Shown piece after piece: positions 1 through 6,282 of a stretch of DNA of 35,579 nt. Origin of the DNA: G963666945 sp963666945 (GTDB lineage: Bacteria; Bacteroidota; Bacteroidia; Bacteroidales; Marinifilaceae); contig CAXXRT010000032.1 in assembly GCA_963666945.2 (NCBI GenBank), positions 1 to 35,579 of the forward strand, written 5' to 3'. Made by a program: the position numbers and the translations under genes. The notes beneath the pieces were generated by a model. The model saw nothing but the letters and a program-made list of their open reading frames with translations, was not told where the DNA came from and searched no databases. Position 1 is the first letter of the stretch, and each line of letters begins with the position of its first letter.

Positions 1-2
1 CC

Positions 3-708
3 GGGAATTCCACGAATTCCCTTTTTATAACTACCAATAAATTACTGACAAAAAAGATATTGTCAGAGGCAGGTATAAGAACTCCTGAATGGCATGCCTT
101 TAGTGATTTGAGTTGTCTCTTTGAGGATAAAAAATATATAATTAAGCCCATTAAGGAAGATGCATCTCTGGGTATAGAGGAAAATTCAATTATCGATATT
201 GATTATATTAGAAAATTAAGCAAATCAAATTTGGCAAAATTAAGAGGTTCCTTTATTGAAGAATATATCGACGGAAGAGAATTCAATGTCAGTTTGGTTT
301 CAGATAATGGCGAACCTAATGTTTTTGCCTGTTGCAGAAATAGATTTTGTTGATTTTCCTCAAGACAAACCTAAAATAGTCGGATATAAGGCTAAGTGGG
401 ATGAGTCGAGTTTTGAATATACAAATACGGTTAGAACATTTGAAACTCTTACTGAAGATGGAAGTCTTAAAGAAGAGTTGGAAAGTATAGCTAAACAGTG
501 TTGGTATCTGTTCGATTTAAAGGGGTATGCAAGGGTGGATTTCAGGGTGAATAACAAAGGAGAAATTTTTGTTCTTGAAATAAATGCAAATCCATGTATA
601 GCTTCAAATAGTGGCTTTATTGCTGCAGTAAAAGAGGCAGGTATTTCCTTTATTGAATTGTTTGATAAAATAATGTGTGATTTAAATAATAAAGAAAATG
701 AAATTTGA
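3..708 (+). CDS. ATP-grasp ligase, D-Ala-D-Ala ligase-like (5' truncated, one frameshift)
   Basis: This is the C-terminal part of an ATP-grasp carboxylate-amine ligase. The frame is open from base 3, upstream of any start, so the N-terminus lies outside the window. Visible family features are the segment TNKLLTKKILSEAGIRTP (ATP-grasp entry), KYIIKPIKEDASLGI (ATP-binding strand with small loop), EEYIDGREF, and near the end VLEINANPCIA, the metal-binding E-x-N motif of D-Ala-D-Ala ligases. The frame shifts near 321-326, where a T-run (GTTTTTGCC) has one base too many; removing it joins GEPNV to LPVAEIDFVDFP without a gap. The stop overlaps the next gene by 11 bases, so the two are translationally coupled. 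The substrate cannot be told: D-alanine ligase itself is possible, but a peptide ligase acting with the adjacent GNAT enzyme is equally plausible. Confidence 0.8.
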
Positions 709-1187
709 TGTAAGAAATTATTTGACGGTGAACGATTTTGAACCGATTTATAATCTATTGGAAAGTTCGGGGTTTCTTTTATGAGTACGAGATTAATATC
801 TGTATGAAAATGATGGAGAAGAAACTTTGTATGGTGAAGAACAGGACGATGATTATACCTGGATGATTGCAGAGAGCAATGATACTATTATTGGTTTTTG
901 TTTGCTATGGAAAAAATCCTTTGTCAACTCATTCATGGGATGTTTATTGGATTGCCATTGATAAGAAATATAAGGACAGGGGTATAGGTTCAATTCTTTT
1001 AAAGGATTGTGAAAAAAAGATACTTATGTCTGGTGGTGAGTACATATGGATAGAAACATCGGGACGTTCAAAATATATCCCTACTCATAAGTTTTATGAG
1101 AGCAGGGAATACGATAAAGTTGCTGAGTTACCTGAATACTACGATAAAGGTGATTCGAAGATTGTATATAAGAAAAAAATAGGCTAA
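698..1187 (+). CDS. GNAT family N-acetyltransferase (with frameshifts)
   Basis: An acetyl-CoA-dependent N-acetyltransferase of about 160 residues once the frame is repaired. ATG 698 overlaps the end of the ATP-grasp gene and begins MKFDVRNYLTVNDFEPIYNL. The stop after SSGFLL (near 780) and a TAA near 794 are bridged by a short piece in another frame (YEYEI), and an extra A in the run near 910-915 moves IAESNDTIIGFCLLW into KNPLSTHSWDVYWIAIDK. The acetyl-CoA motif A is clear: IAIDKKYKDRGIGSILL, with the R/Q-x-x-G-x-G/A pattern as D-R-G-I-G-S. Acceptor unknown. Pairing with an ATP-grasp ligase hints at modification of an amino acid or peptide made by the neighbour, but this is inference. The several indels in 500 bases are more likely sequence error than decay, because both sides of each remain conserved. 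Confidence 0.75.
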
Positions 1188-1234
1188 TTGAAAAATTGAC
1201 TTTTGTTTTATTATTTGACTTTATTTTGTATTAG

Positions 1235-1267
1235 CAGGGTCGGTTATTTTATAACCGGCCCTGTTTT
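1235..1267 (+). terminator. Rho-independent terminator after the GNAT gene
   Basis: A 13-bp stem (1235-1247 with 1251-1263, one G-T wobble), a three-base loop, then TTTTG. It ends the ATP-grasp/GNAT unit and separates it from the ORP-type cluster. Confidence 0.8.
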
Positions 1268-1333
1268 GTTCAGTTTATTTCTTTGCATAAATTCGTAGTG
1301 CATGAAAATATGAGGGGACTGATTATTATTTAA

Positions 1334-1376
1334 TGAGAATATTCTCAAAAAAAATTGTATTTTGAGAATATTCTCA
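1334..1376. promoter_or_regulatory. Twin palindromic operator (two TGAGAATATTCTCA sites)
   Basis: Two identical perfect 14-bp palindromes, TGAGAATATTCTCA, lie at 1334-1347 and 1363-1376, centre to centre 29 bp. The flanks extend the symmetry, so the whole block 1331-1379 is itself nearly one inverted repeat. The second palindrome fills the spacer between the promoter's -33 TTG (1355-1357) and -7 box (1378-1385); the first lies just upstream of the -33 box. This is the geometry of a repressor operator. The likely ligand is the DUF134 protein encoded from 1402, but that is inference. Confidence 0.75.
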
Positions 1377-1385
1377 TTAACTTTG
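1355..1385 (+). promoter_or_regulatory. Bacteroidota-type sigma promoter of the ORP-like cluster
   Basis: TTG at 1355-1357, a 20-base spacer, and TAACTTTG at 1378-1385 match the Bacteroidota consensus TTG-N19..21-TAnnTTTG. Transcription would start near 1392, leaving about ten bases before ATG 1402. The spacer holds one operator palindrome. Confidence 0.75.
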
Positions 1386-1401
1386 TATAAAAATTAAGAC
1401 T

Positions 1402-1808
1402 ATGCCAAGAAGAAAAAAGAGCAAGAAAGATGGTTAAGCCCCCTGGTTTTTTTCGGATTTAAGCCTTATGGGCACGGAAGGGGGCATAATGAGACTGTTG
1501 ATCTTTTATATGAGGAGTATGAGGCTATTAAGCTTGCCGATTACGATAACATGTCGCACGAGGAAGCTTGTGGCTTGATGGGAATATCGAGGGCAACTTT
1601 TGCAAGAATATACGAGAAAGCAAGAAAGAAAATAGCAAAAGCTCTTGTGGAGGTCAGCGAGATAAAGACACAGTACGGGAATGTGTGTTTCGATAAGGAT
1701 TGGTATATATGTAACGATTGTAAGAGCCGTTTTGCCAGTCCTGAGAATGTAGAGTATAAGACTTGCCCGTTATGCGAATCAGAAAATATAGAACAAATTA
1801 AAATATAA
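1402..1808 (+). CDS. DUF134/UPF0251 predicted DNA-binding protein with C-terminal zinc ribbon (one frameshift)
   Basis: A winged-helix-type predicted transcription factor of the UPF0251 (DUF134) family, about 135 residues after repair. It begins MPRRKKSKK, the family's MPRP/R-basic start. One base is missing in the A-rich stretch 1411-1428; beyond it the frame reads FFGFKPYGHG, then EEYEAIKLADYDNMSHEEA and the recognition-helix-like MGISRATFARIYEKARKKI. The tail carries CNDC and CPLC, a four-cysteine zinc-ribbon or rubredoxin-like knuckle not needed for the core family fold. It is the first gene behind a twin-palindrome promoter and leads an ORP-type operon, so autoregulation is plausible, with the cysteines a possible metal or redox sensor. 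DUF134 genes are known neighbours of NifX-like and MinD-like genes in anaerobes; a specific DNA target for this one is not established. Confidence 0.85.
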
Positions 1809-1812
1809 AACT

Positions 1813-2137
1813 ATGAAGATAATAATTACATCAACTGGAGAAACACTGGAATCTGAATTCGATCAGAGATTTGGAAGATGTGCATACTTTTTGTGTGCTG
1901 GATACTGAAACATCTGAAACAAATTTTGTAAAAAATGTGTACGCTGACGCTCCATCAGGAGCAGGACCTAAAGCCTCTGAGGCCGCAATAGAACTTGGTG
2001 CAAAGAAAGTTATTTCGGGAGATTTCGGTCCTAAAGCAAAAGATGTTCTTGAGAAATTCAATGTTCAGATGGTGATATTTGATGGTAAAGGAAAGTCTCT
2101 GAAAGAGATTACCGACACTATCAAAAATAGTAAATAA
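1813..2137 (+). CDS. Dinitrogenase iron-molybdenum cofactor-type protein (NifX/ORP-like, one frameshift)
   Basis: A small protein of about 107 residues in the NifX/NafY/NifB-C-terminal fold (PF02579), the family of the Desulfovibrio orange protein that binds a Mo-Cu-S cluster. ATG 1813 starts MKIIITSTGETLESEFDQRF, continues GRCAYF, then one extra T in the run near 1890 shifts the frame; the rest reads CVLDTETSETNFVKN and ends with AAIELGAKKVISGDFGPKA and VQMVIFDGKGKSLKE, typical of the family. It starts five bases after the DUF134 stop. Its place between DUF134 and two ferredoxin-insert ATPases matches ORP clusters. Whether it carries a metal cluster cannot be read from sequence. Confidence 0.85.
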
Positions 2138-2157
2138 TAATTAAAAAAGGAGTTATT

Positions 2158-2403
2158 ATGCCTGGATTCAATGGAAGAGGACCCGAGGGTGCTGGTCCGC
2201 AAACTGGCAGGGGTCTTGGAAGATGTAAACCTTCTAACGTAAAGGAATCTCTTGAGAAGGATAAATCTCAGGAAGAGGAGATGCCCGAACGTGGAAGAGG
2301 TATGGGACTAAGAAGAGGTAATGGTGCAGGAAGAGGCAATGGCGGTGGTCGTGGTCTTGGAAGAGGCGGTGGCCGTGGCCTGGGTAGAGGTTTTGGCAAA
2401 TAA
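2158..2403 (+). CDS. DUF5320-type Gly/Arg-rich small protein
   Basis: An 81-residue protein starting MPGFNGRGPEGAGPQTGRGL, the signature N-terminus of DUF5320 proteins (MPG-x-G-x-GP-x-G-x-GP-x-TGRG). The middle is charged (KESLEKDKSQEEEMPERG) and the last 40 residues are low-complexity RGxG repeats. Such proteins travel with NifX/ORP and MinD-type genes in anaerobes; their function is unknown. A strong Shine-Dalgarno AAAGGAG (2146-2152) sits five bases before the ATG, unusual in Bacteroidota, where such sites are weak, and suggests high translation. It is the last gene before a terminator-like hairpin. The RG-rich tail could bind RNA or be a disordered scaffold; both are speculation. Confidence 0.8.
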   Translation: MPGFNGRGPEGAGPQTGRGLGRCKPSNVKESLEKDKSQEEEMPERGRGMGLRRGNGAGRGNGGGRGLGRGGGRGLGRGFGK

Positions 2404-2419
2404 ACCTTCTTCAATCTTG

Positions 2420-2467
2420 AAATTGTATACAGCCAGAGCGAGTGCTTACGACTGTATACAATTTTTT
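2420..2467 (+). terminator. Intra-cluster terminator-like hairpin
   Basis: A perfect 13-bp stem, AAATTGTATACAG (2420-2432) with CTGTATACAATTT (2452-2464), a 19-base loop and a run of T to 2467. It lies between the DUF5320 gene and the two ATPase genes, so it may end most transcripts there or act as a partial terminator that sets the ratio of the two halves. The stem is AT-rich, so its strength is uncertain. Confidence 0.65.
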
Positions 2468-2517
2468 ATTGCCTTTCAGGCATAGTAAATGAGTTGTTAT
2501 TACAAAATTAATTGAAT

Positions 2518-3375
2518 ATGATAAAGATTGCAGTTGCAAGTGGAAAAGGAGGGACAGGAAAGACAACCGTGTCGGTAAATCTTTTTTCACTCATCGGTAA
2601 ATACTGGACTAATAATGTTAGTCTTATTGACTGTGATGTAGAGGAGCCTAACGATGCCATCTTCCTTAATATAGGGGAACCGGTGACTGAAAGGCAGGTT
2701 AATAGGGTAGTTCCCAGCATAGAAAAGGAAAACTGTAATTTCTGCAGACGTTGTGCCGATTACTGTGAATTTAATGCCATAACTATAATGCCATCGGTTC
2801 AATATATACAAGTGGCAGAAGATATGTGTCATTTCTGTGGGGCATGCTTTGAGGCCTGTCGTTTCAATGCAATTAAGGAGAAAACGGTAAGTATAGGAAC
2901 TATTGCTGAATACAATACACAATACGGAGCATTTCTTGAAGGTAACCTGCGAATTGGCTCCGCAATGCAGACCCCTGTAATTCGTGACCTGAAAAAAGAT
3001 ACTCCCCAAAATAAAGAAGTTGTTGTTTTCGATGCACCTCCGGGAACAAGTTGCCCCGTTGTTGCCACTATAGAAGATGTAGATTACGTTGTTCTTGTTA
3101 CCGAACCAACGCCTTTCGGTCTTAATGATCTTAAGCTGATGGTCGATTTAATCAAAGAACTGAATCTGAAAGCGGGGGTTGTAATCAATAAGGCAGGATT
3201 GGGAGATGCTGATATATACCAGTATCTTAAGGAAGAAAACATAGCACTGTTAGCAGAAATCCCTTTCGATAAAAATTATGCATCGAAGTATGCAACTGGT
3301 CATTTACTGGAAAATGGAATGTTCTCGGAACAGTATATGCAGTTGCTTAATAATCTAAAAGCTGAATTATTATGA
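2518..3375 (+). CDS. MinD/Mrp-family P-loop ATPase with ferredoxin insert (ORP-type), first copy
   Basis: A soluble 285-residue ATPase of the SIMIBI MinD/Mrp class. The deviant Walker A is SGKGGTGKTT (about residues 8-17) and the switch region contains VVVFDAPPGTSCP. Two [4Fe-4S] ferredoxin motifs are inserted after the first strands: C73-x2-C76-x2-C79-x3-C83 and C104-x2-C107-x2-C110-x3-C114. This architecture is typical of the paired ATPases of the Desulfovibrio ORP complex and of Fe-S-cluster-linked Mrp proteins. ATG 2518 is preferred over the TTG at 2512 because the next residues, MIKIAVASGKGG, give the standard start. The stop overlaps the start of the second ATPase by three bases, so they are co-translated and probably form a heterodimer. 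Likely role: ATP-driven handling of an Fe-S or mixed-metal cluster for the NifX-like partner (inference). Confidence 0.9.
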   Translation: MIKIAVASGKGGTGKTTVSVNLFSLIGKYWTNNVSLIDCDVEEPNDAIFLNIGEPVTERQVNRVVPSIEKENCNFCRRCADYCEFNAITIMPSVQYIQVAEDMCHFCGACFEACRFNAIKEKTVSIGTIAEYNTQYGAFLEGNLRIGSAMQTPVIRDLKKDTPQNKEVVVFDAPPGTSCPVVATIEDVDYVVLVTEPTPFGLNDLKLMVDLIKELNLKAGVVINKAGLGDADIYQYLKEENIALLAEIPFDKNYASKYATGHLLENGMFSEQYMQLLNNLKAELL

Positions 3376-4247
3376 TGGAGATTACGGTATTGAGTGGTAA
3401 GGGAGGAACAGGGAAGACTTCTGTTACTTCTGCTCTTGGGTATCTTGCAGAGAATGCTGTGTTATGCGATAACGATGTTGATGCGGCCGATCTTTTTATT
3501 ATCCTCGATCCTAAGGTTAAAGAAGAGTATAGGTTTGAAAGTGGTCATTCAGTAGAAATCAATAAGGATATATGTACTTCCTGCGGGATTTGTAAAGATC
3601 TCTGTCGTTTCGATGCTATCAGTTATATAGATGGGGGTGGTTTGGAAATTAATCCAAACAAATGTGAGGGATGTTTATTGTGTGTTAAACAGTGTCCTGT
3701 TCATGCCATCACTTCTCATTCCAAAGATAACAATTTCTGGTTTGTATCCGATACCCGTATGGGTACAATGGTACATGCAAAGATGGGGGCCGGGGAGGAA
3801 AATTCCGGTAAGCTGGTTTCCCGTATAAGAAAAAGGGCAAAAGAGATTGCCAGTGAGCAGAATGCCGATTTTATTATCAGTGATGGCCCTCCAGGAATTG
3901 GTTGCCCGGTAATTGCATCATTGTCGGGAACCAATAAGACTCTTCTGGTTATTGAGCCTACCAAGTCAGGACTCCATGATGCCCAAAGACTTATTGAGCT
4001 TATTAATAAATTTAAGATTCCTGCTTATGCCATCATTAATAAATATGATATAAATATGGAGATGACAAATGTTATAGCGGGATATCTTGATGAAAACAAT
4101 ATAGAACTATTGGCCAAATTACCATTCGACAGACAGATGGTTGAGGCGATGGTCAACAGGGAAACAATAATCGAATACGATAGTGAAAGTGTTATATCTC
4201 AAGAATTAAAGAACGTATGGAGAAAAATAAGCAGTCCTTCTGTTTAG
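3372..4247 (+). CDS. MinD/Mrp-family P-loop ATPase with ferredoxin insert (ORP-type), second copy
   Basis: A 291-residue paralogue of the preceding ATPase. It has the deviant Walker A LSGKGGTGKTS (residues 7-17), IISDGPPGIGCPV, and two [4Fe-4S] motifs: C68-x2-C71-x2-C74-x3-C78 and C98-x2-C101-x2-C104-x3-C108. Its ATG overlaps the TGA of the first copy in the string ATGATGG. Tandem unequal MinD-type ATPases with ferredoxin inserts are characteristic of ORP-type clusters in strict anaerobes. A terminator follows at 4341, so it is the last gene of the unit. Proper function and the identity of the bound clusters are inferred from family only. Confidence 0.9.
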   Translation: MMEITVLSGKGGTGKTSVTSALGYLAENAVLCDNDVDAADLFIILDPKVKEEYRFESGHSVEINKDICTSCGICKDLCRFDAISYIDGGGLEINPNKCEGCLLCVKQCPVHAITSHSKDNNFWFVSDTRMGTMVHAKMGAGEENSGKLVSRIRKRAKEIASEQNADFIISDGPPGIGCPVIASLSGTNKTLLVIEPTKSGLHDAQRLIELINKFKIPAYAIINKYDINMEMTNVIAGYLDENNIELLAKLPFDRQMVEAMVNRETIIEYDSESVISQELKNVWRKISSPSV

Positions 4248-4340
4248 GATGATGTTTGACTTTTGTTTCTTTTTACAAATCATTGTTATTTGTTGATAGT
4301 TTTTCAGGTGATTTGTTAAATATTTATACTAATAAAACAG

Positions 4341-4372
4341 GGGGTAATAATTTAATTATTGCCCCTTGTTCT
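4341..4372 (+). terminator. Terminator of the ORP-like cluster
   Basis: A 10-bp stem, GGGGTAATAA (4341-4350) with TTATTGCCCC (4356-4365), one wobble pair, a five-base loop, and a short imperfect T-run (TTGTT). It is 94 bases after the second ATPase stop. Confidence 0.65.
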
Positions 4373-4497
4373 GTTCTCAATTTACTGGTGTTGATCATAA
4401 TCTTCAAGAGCCTTAATTATAAATTTAAGATAATTTTAAGAAATGATTAAGAATCTTTTAAAATTGAATATGAGCATAATAGTATATATTTGTTGGT

Positions 4498-4636
4498 GTA
4501 TAATAAAGGGAACAAAAGCCGTTCCACATTTGATGAATAGTTAATGTATAATTGATGTATTGTTACAAGCTGTAGAGCATTTTACCTACTATAAGATAAT
4601 TTTGACTCCAATACGATGCTCTTCAGCTTTTTTTCT
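4498..4636 (+). ncRNA. Candidate structured small RNA
   Basis: A possible free-standing transcript. A promoter-like TTG (4464-4466), 18-base spacer and TATATTTG (4485-4492) precede it. The region has a small hairpin GGAAC-(7)-GTTCC (4509-4525) and ends in a 14-bp stem with one mismatch, AAGCTGTAGAGCAT (4567-4580) with ATGCTCTTCAGCTT (4616-4629), running straight into TTTTTTT. No open frame of note is present. It matches no RNA family I recognise. It could instead be a second terminator of the upstream operon. Confidence 0.3.
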
Positions 4637-4748
4637 TTTCTTTCCGAGATAATATTCAATATTATTTTCTTTTGCGCTTCCAATGATTTAATTCAATTTT
4701 TCAGCAAAATACAAAAATATTTTCCTAATTAACTGGTAGTAATATGAC

Positions 4749-4858
4749 TTGCTTTTCGCTATAACCCCTTTGGTGTTTGTGTTAGGTTTGCGTTATGTTT
4801 GTGTTAGGTTTATGTTACATAGTAAACGGAAAGGAAGTATGAGGTTTGCGAAAAGCAA
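4749..4858. repeat. 11-bp phased repeats flanked by an 11-bp inverted repeat
   Basis: GTTAGGTTT (4781-4789), GTTATGTTT (4792-4800) and GTTAGGTTT (4803-4811) repeat with an exact 11-bp period, and GTTAC follows at 4814. The 16-base string TGTTTGTGTTAGGTTT occurs at 4774-4789 and 4796-4811. The block is bracketed by a perfect inverted repeat, TTGCTTTTCGC (4749-4759) and GCGAAAAGCAA (4848-4858). Helical phasing suggests an array for a DNA-binding protein; the outer repeat could also make a stem in RNA. Confidence 0.6.
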
Positions 4859-5051
4859 TTTTATGCTCTGGATTTGATAGGGAGTTGGATTTTTATGGAG
4901 GTAGTATTTTTGAACGTCTTCTGCTAAAAAAAAATATATATCATGCTAAAATGTATTGATTTACTAAAACAAGGTAAGACTTTGGGACGTACATATTTAA
5001 TATGAGATATTGTTAAGTTTAGCAATACAAGACTCACAAAATATTTATAAA

Positions 5052-5471
5052 ATGGAAAATAGAATTATTGATGTTACATGGCAGGGGAAAATGGCATTCA
5101 AAACAAATGTGAATGGATTTGATATATTGTTAGATGCTTCCCCCGATGTGGGAGGGGAAAATAAGGGTCCGCGCCCTATGCCTTTTATGCTTGTTGCTTT
5201 GGCAGGTTGTGCCGGGATGGATGTGATATCTATTTTAAATAAGATGAGGGTTGAACTCGATTATTTTAATGTAAATGTGGAGGGCGAATTGACAGAGGCT
5301 CATCCTGTGCATTTTCGTAAGATTCATATGATTTATGAATTCAAGGGGTCTAATCTTCCTATTGCCAAATTACAGAAGGCGGTTAAAATGACTGAAGATA
5401 AATACTGTGGGGTGGCTGCTGTTTACAGGAAGACTCTTCGGTTGACTTCTGAGATTAGAATTAAGGAATAA
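5052..5471 (+). CDS. OsmC family protein
   Basis: A 139-residue OsmC/Ohr-superfamily protein, the thiol-peroxidase-like family for organic hydroperoxides. The two conserved cysteines are C53 in LAGCAGMDVISIL and C119 in EDKYCGVAAV, both in their family contexts. ATG 5052 is chosen over an in-frame alternative start at 5010, because MENRIIDVTWQGKM is the usual start and the preceding residues match nothing. It belongs to the YhfA-like OsmC branch rather than Ohr by length and by the ENKGPRPMPFMLVAL segment; the physiological substrate of that branch is unsettled. It stands alone, with no clear promoter directly upstream. Confidence 0.88.
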   Translation: MENRIIDVTWQGKMAFKTNVNGFDILLDASPDVGGENKGPRPMPFMLVALAGCAGMDVISILNKMRVELDYFNVNVEGELTEAHPVHFRKIHMIYEFKGSNLPIAKLQKAVKMTEDKYCGVAAVYRKTLRLTSEIRIKE

Positions 5472-5671
5472 CAAACGAGTCCATGAAAAATTATTAGCCT
5501 GGTTTGGAAATATTCTATTGTATATTCCTGAAGTAGTGTTACACTAAAAAGATGTAAATATAAAATAGACCTAAAAAAAGCCTCTCCCGATTCAATTTTT
5601 CTTGTTATATGTTATTAATAGATCGTCTTTCGGGAAATAAAACTAAATTATAAAGAGGATATACTGTTTTA

Positions 5672-5701
5672 TTGTTGACTAGATATAAAGTTGTAACTTT
5701 G
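5672..5701 (+). promoter_or_regulatory. Promoter of the cyclophilin gene
   Basis: TTG at 5672-5674, a 19-base spacer and TAACTTTG at 5694-5701 match the Bacteroidota housekeeping consensus. The start of transcription would be near 5708, about 20 bases before ATG 5729, which also rules out an upstream start for the gene. Confidence 0.75.
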
Positions 5702-5728
5702 CGGGTGAATAATAAAAAAGAGAATACT

Positions 5729-6166
5729 ATGTACAAAGCAGAAATCCATACGGAAAAGGGAGTAATGAAAGTTGAATTCTTCGAAAATGATGCTCCTAAT
5801 ACAGTTGCTAATTTTGTGAAGCTTTCTAAAGAAGGTTTTTACGATGGTTTGACTTTCCACAGGGTGATTCCTGAGTTTGTGATTCAGGGTGGATGCCCTA
5901 AGGGTGATGGAACCGGTGGTCCTGGTTATTCTATCGATTGTGAACTAAAAGGTGGAAATCAGCATCACGACAGGGGTGTTTTATCTATGGCTCACGCAGG
6001 TAGAAACACTGGAGGTTCTCAGTTCTTTATTTGTCATAACCGTAGAAATACGCAGCATCTTGACCGTCAGCATACCTGTTTTGGTAAAGTGTATGAAGGT
6101 CTTGACGTTATCGACGATATAAGGGCTGGAGATAAGATCTTGAAAATTGTAATTATTGAAGAATAG
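5729..6166 (+). CDS. Peptidyl-prolyl cis-trans isomerase, cyclophilin type
   Basis: A 145-residue cyclophilin that catalyses proline isomerisation in protein folding. It has no signal peptide, so it is cytoplasmic. Family motifs: DGLTFHRVIPEFVIQGG with the catalytic Arg, GDGTGGPGYSI, LSMAHAGRNTGGSQFFI with Q-F-F, and HTCFGKVYEGLDV. The usual loop N-T is shortened to HNRRNTQHLDRQHTCFG, typical of compact bacterial single-domain forms. ATG 5729 is chosen because the promoter lies just upstream and MYKAEIHTEKG aligns with the family start; the longer open frame from 5672 would begin inside the promoter. It is monocistronic, with a terminator right after the stop. Confidence 0.93.
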   Translation: MYKAEIHTEKGVMKVEFFENDAPNTVANFVKLSKEGFYDGLTFHRVIPEFVIQGGCPKGDGTGGPGYSIDCELKGGNQHHDRGVLSMAHAGRNTGGSQFFICHNRRNTQHLDRQHTCFGKVYEGLDVIDDIRAGDKILKIVIIEE

Positions 6167-6173
6167 ATTAATT

Positions 6174-6202
6174 ATCCCCTGAAATATATCGGGGGATTTT
6201 TT
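6174..6202 (+). terminator. Terminator of the cyclophilin gene
   Basis: ATCCCC (6174-6179) pairs with GGGGAT (6192-6197) around a 12-base loop and is followed by a T-run to 6202. It begins seven bases after the stop codon. Confidence 0.75.
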
Positions 6203-6282
6203 GTTTTTGACCTAATAAAACCTGTAACGGTTATTTAGGACGAGACAAATGACTCTGTTTCAGGACTAGAAAAAAAAGATAA

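Larger units (their letters stand above)
4248..5051. other. Long non-coding stretch
   Basis: About 800 bases without a credible gene; the longest open frames have no recognisable motif and biased AT-rich composition. It holds the terminator at 4341-4372, a candidate small RNA at 4498-4636, and an unusual repeat block at 4749-4858. TATGTTTG at 4794-4801 with TTG at 4770-4772 (21-base spacer) is a further possible promoter inside that block, about 250 bases before the OsmC gene. Confidence 0.6.

Noticed and set aside
3..21. Perfect inverted repeat with two EcoRI sites (GGGAATTC-cac-GAATTCCC) at the window edge, like a library adaptor
   Set aside because: The bases translate in frame into GNSTNSLFITTNK, which fits the ATP-grasp family just before its conserved TNKLLTKK segment, so this looks like genuine coding DNA.
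4256..4450. 64-codon frame after the second ATPase
   Set aside because: It runs through the terminator hairpin at 4341-4372 and has no recognisable feature.
5534..5546. Perfect small palindrome TAGTGT-T-ACACTA between osmC and the cyclophilin gene
   Set aside because: Single copy, more than 120 bases from the cyclophilin promoter and lacking a T-tail; too short to call in AT-rich DNA.
5585..5635. TCCCGA...TCGGGA inverted repeat with a 39-base gap
   Set aside because: Only six pairs with a long loop; no promoter or T-run tied to it.
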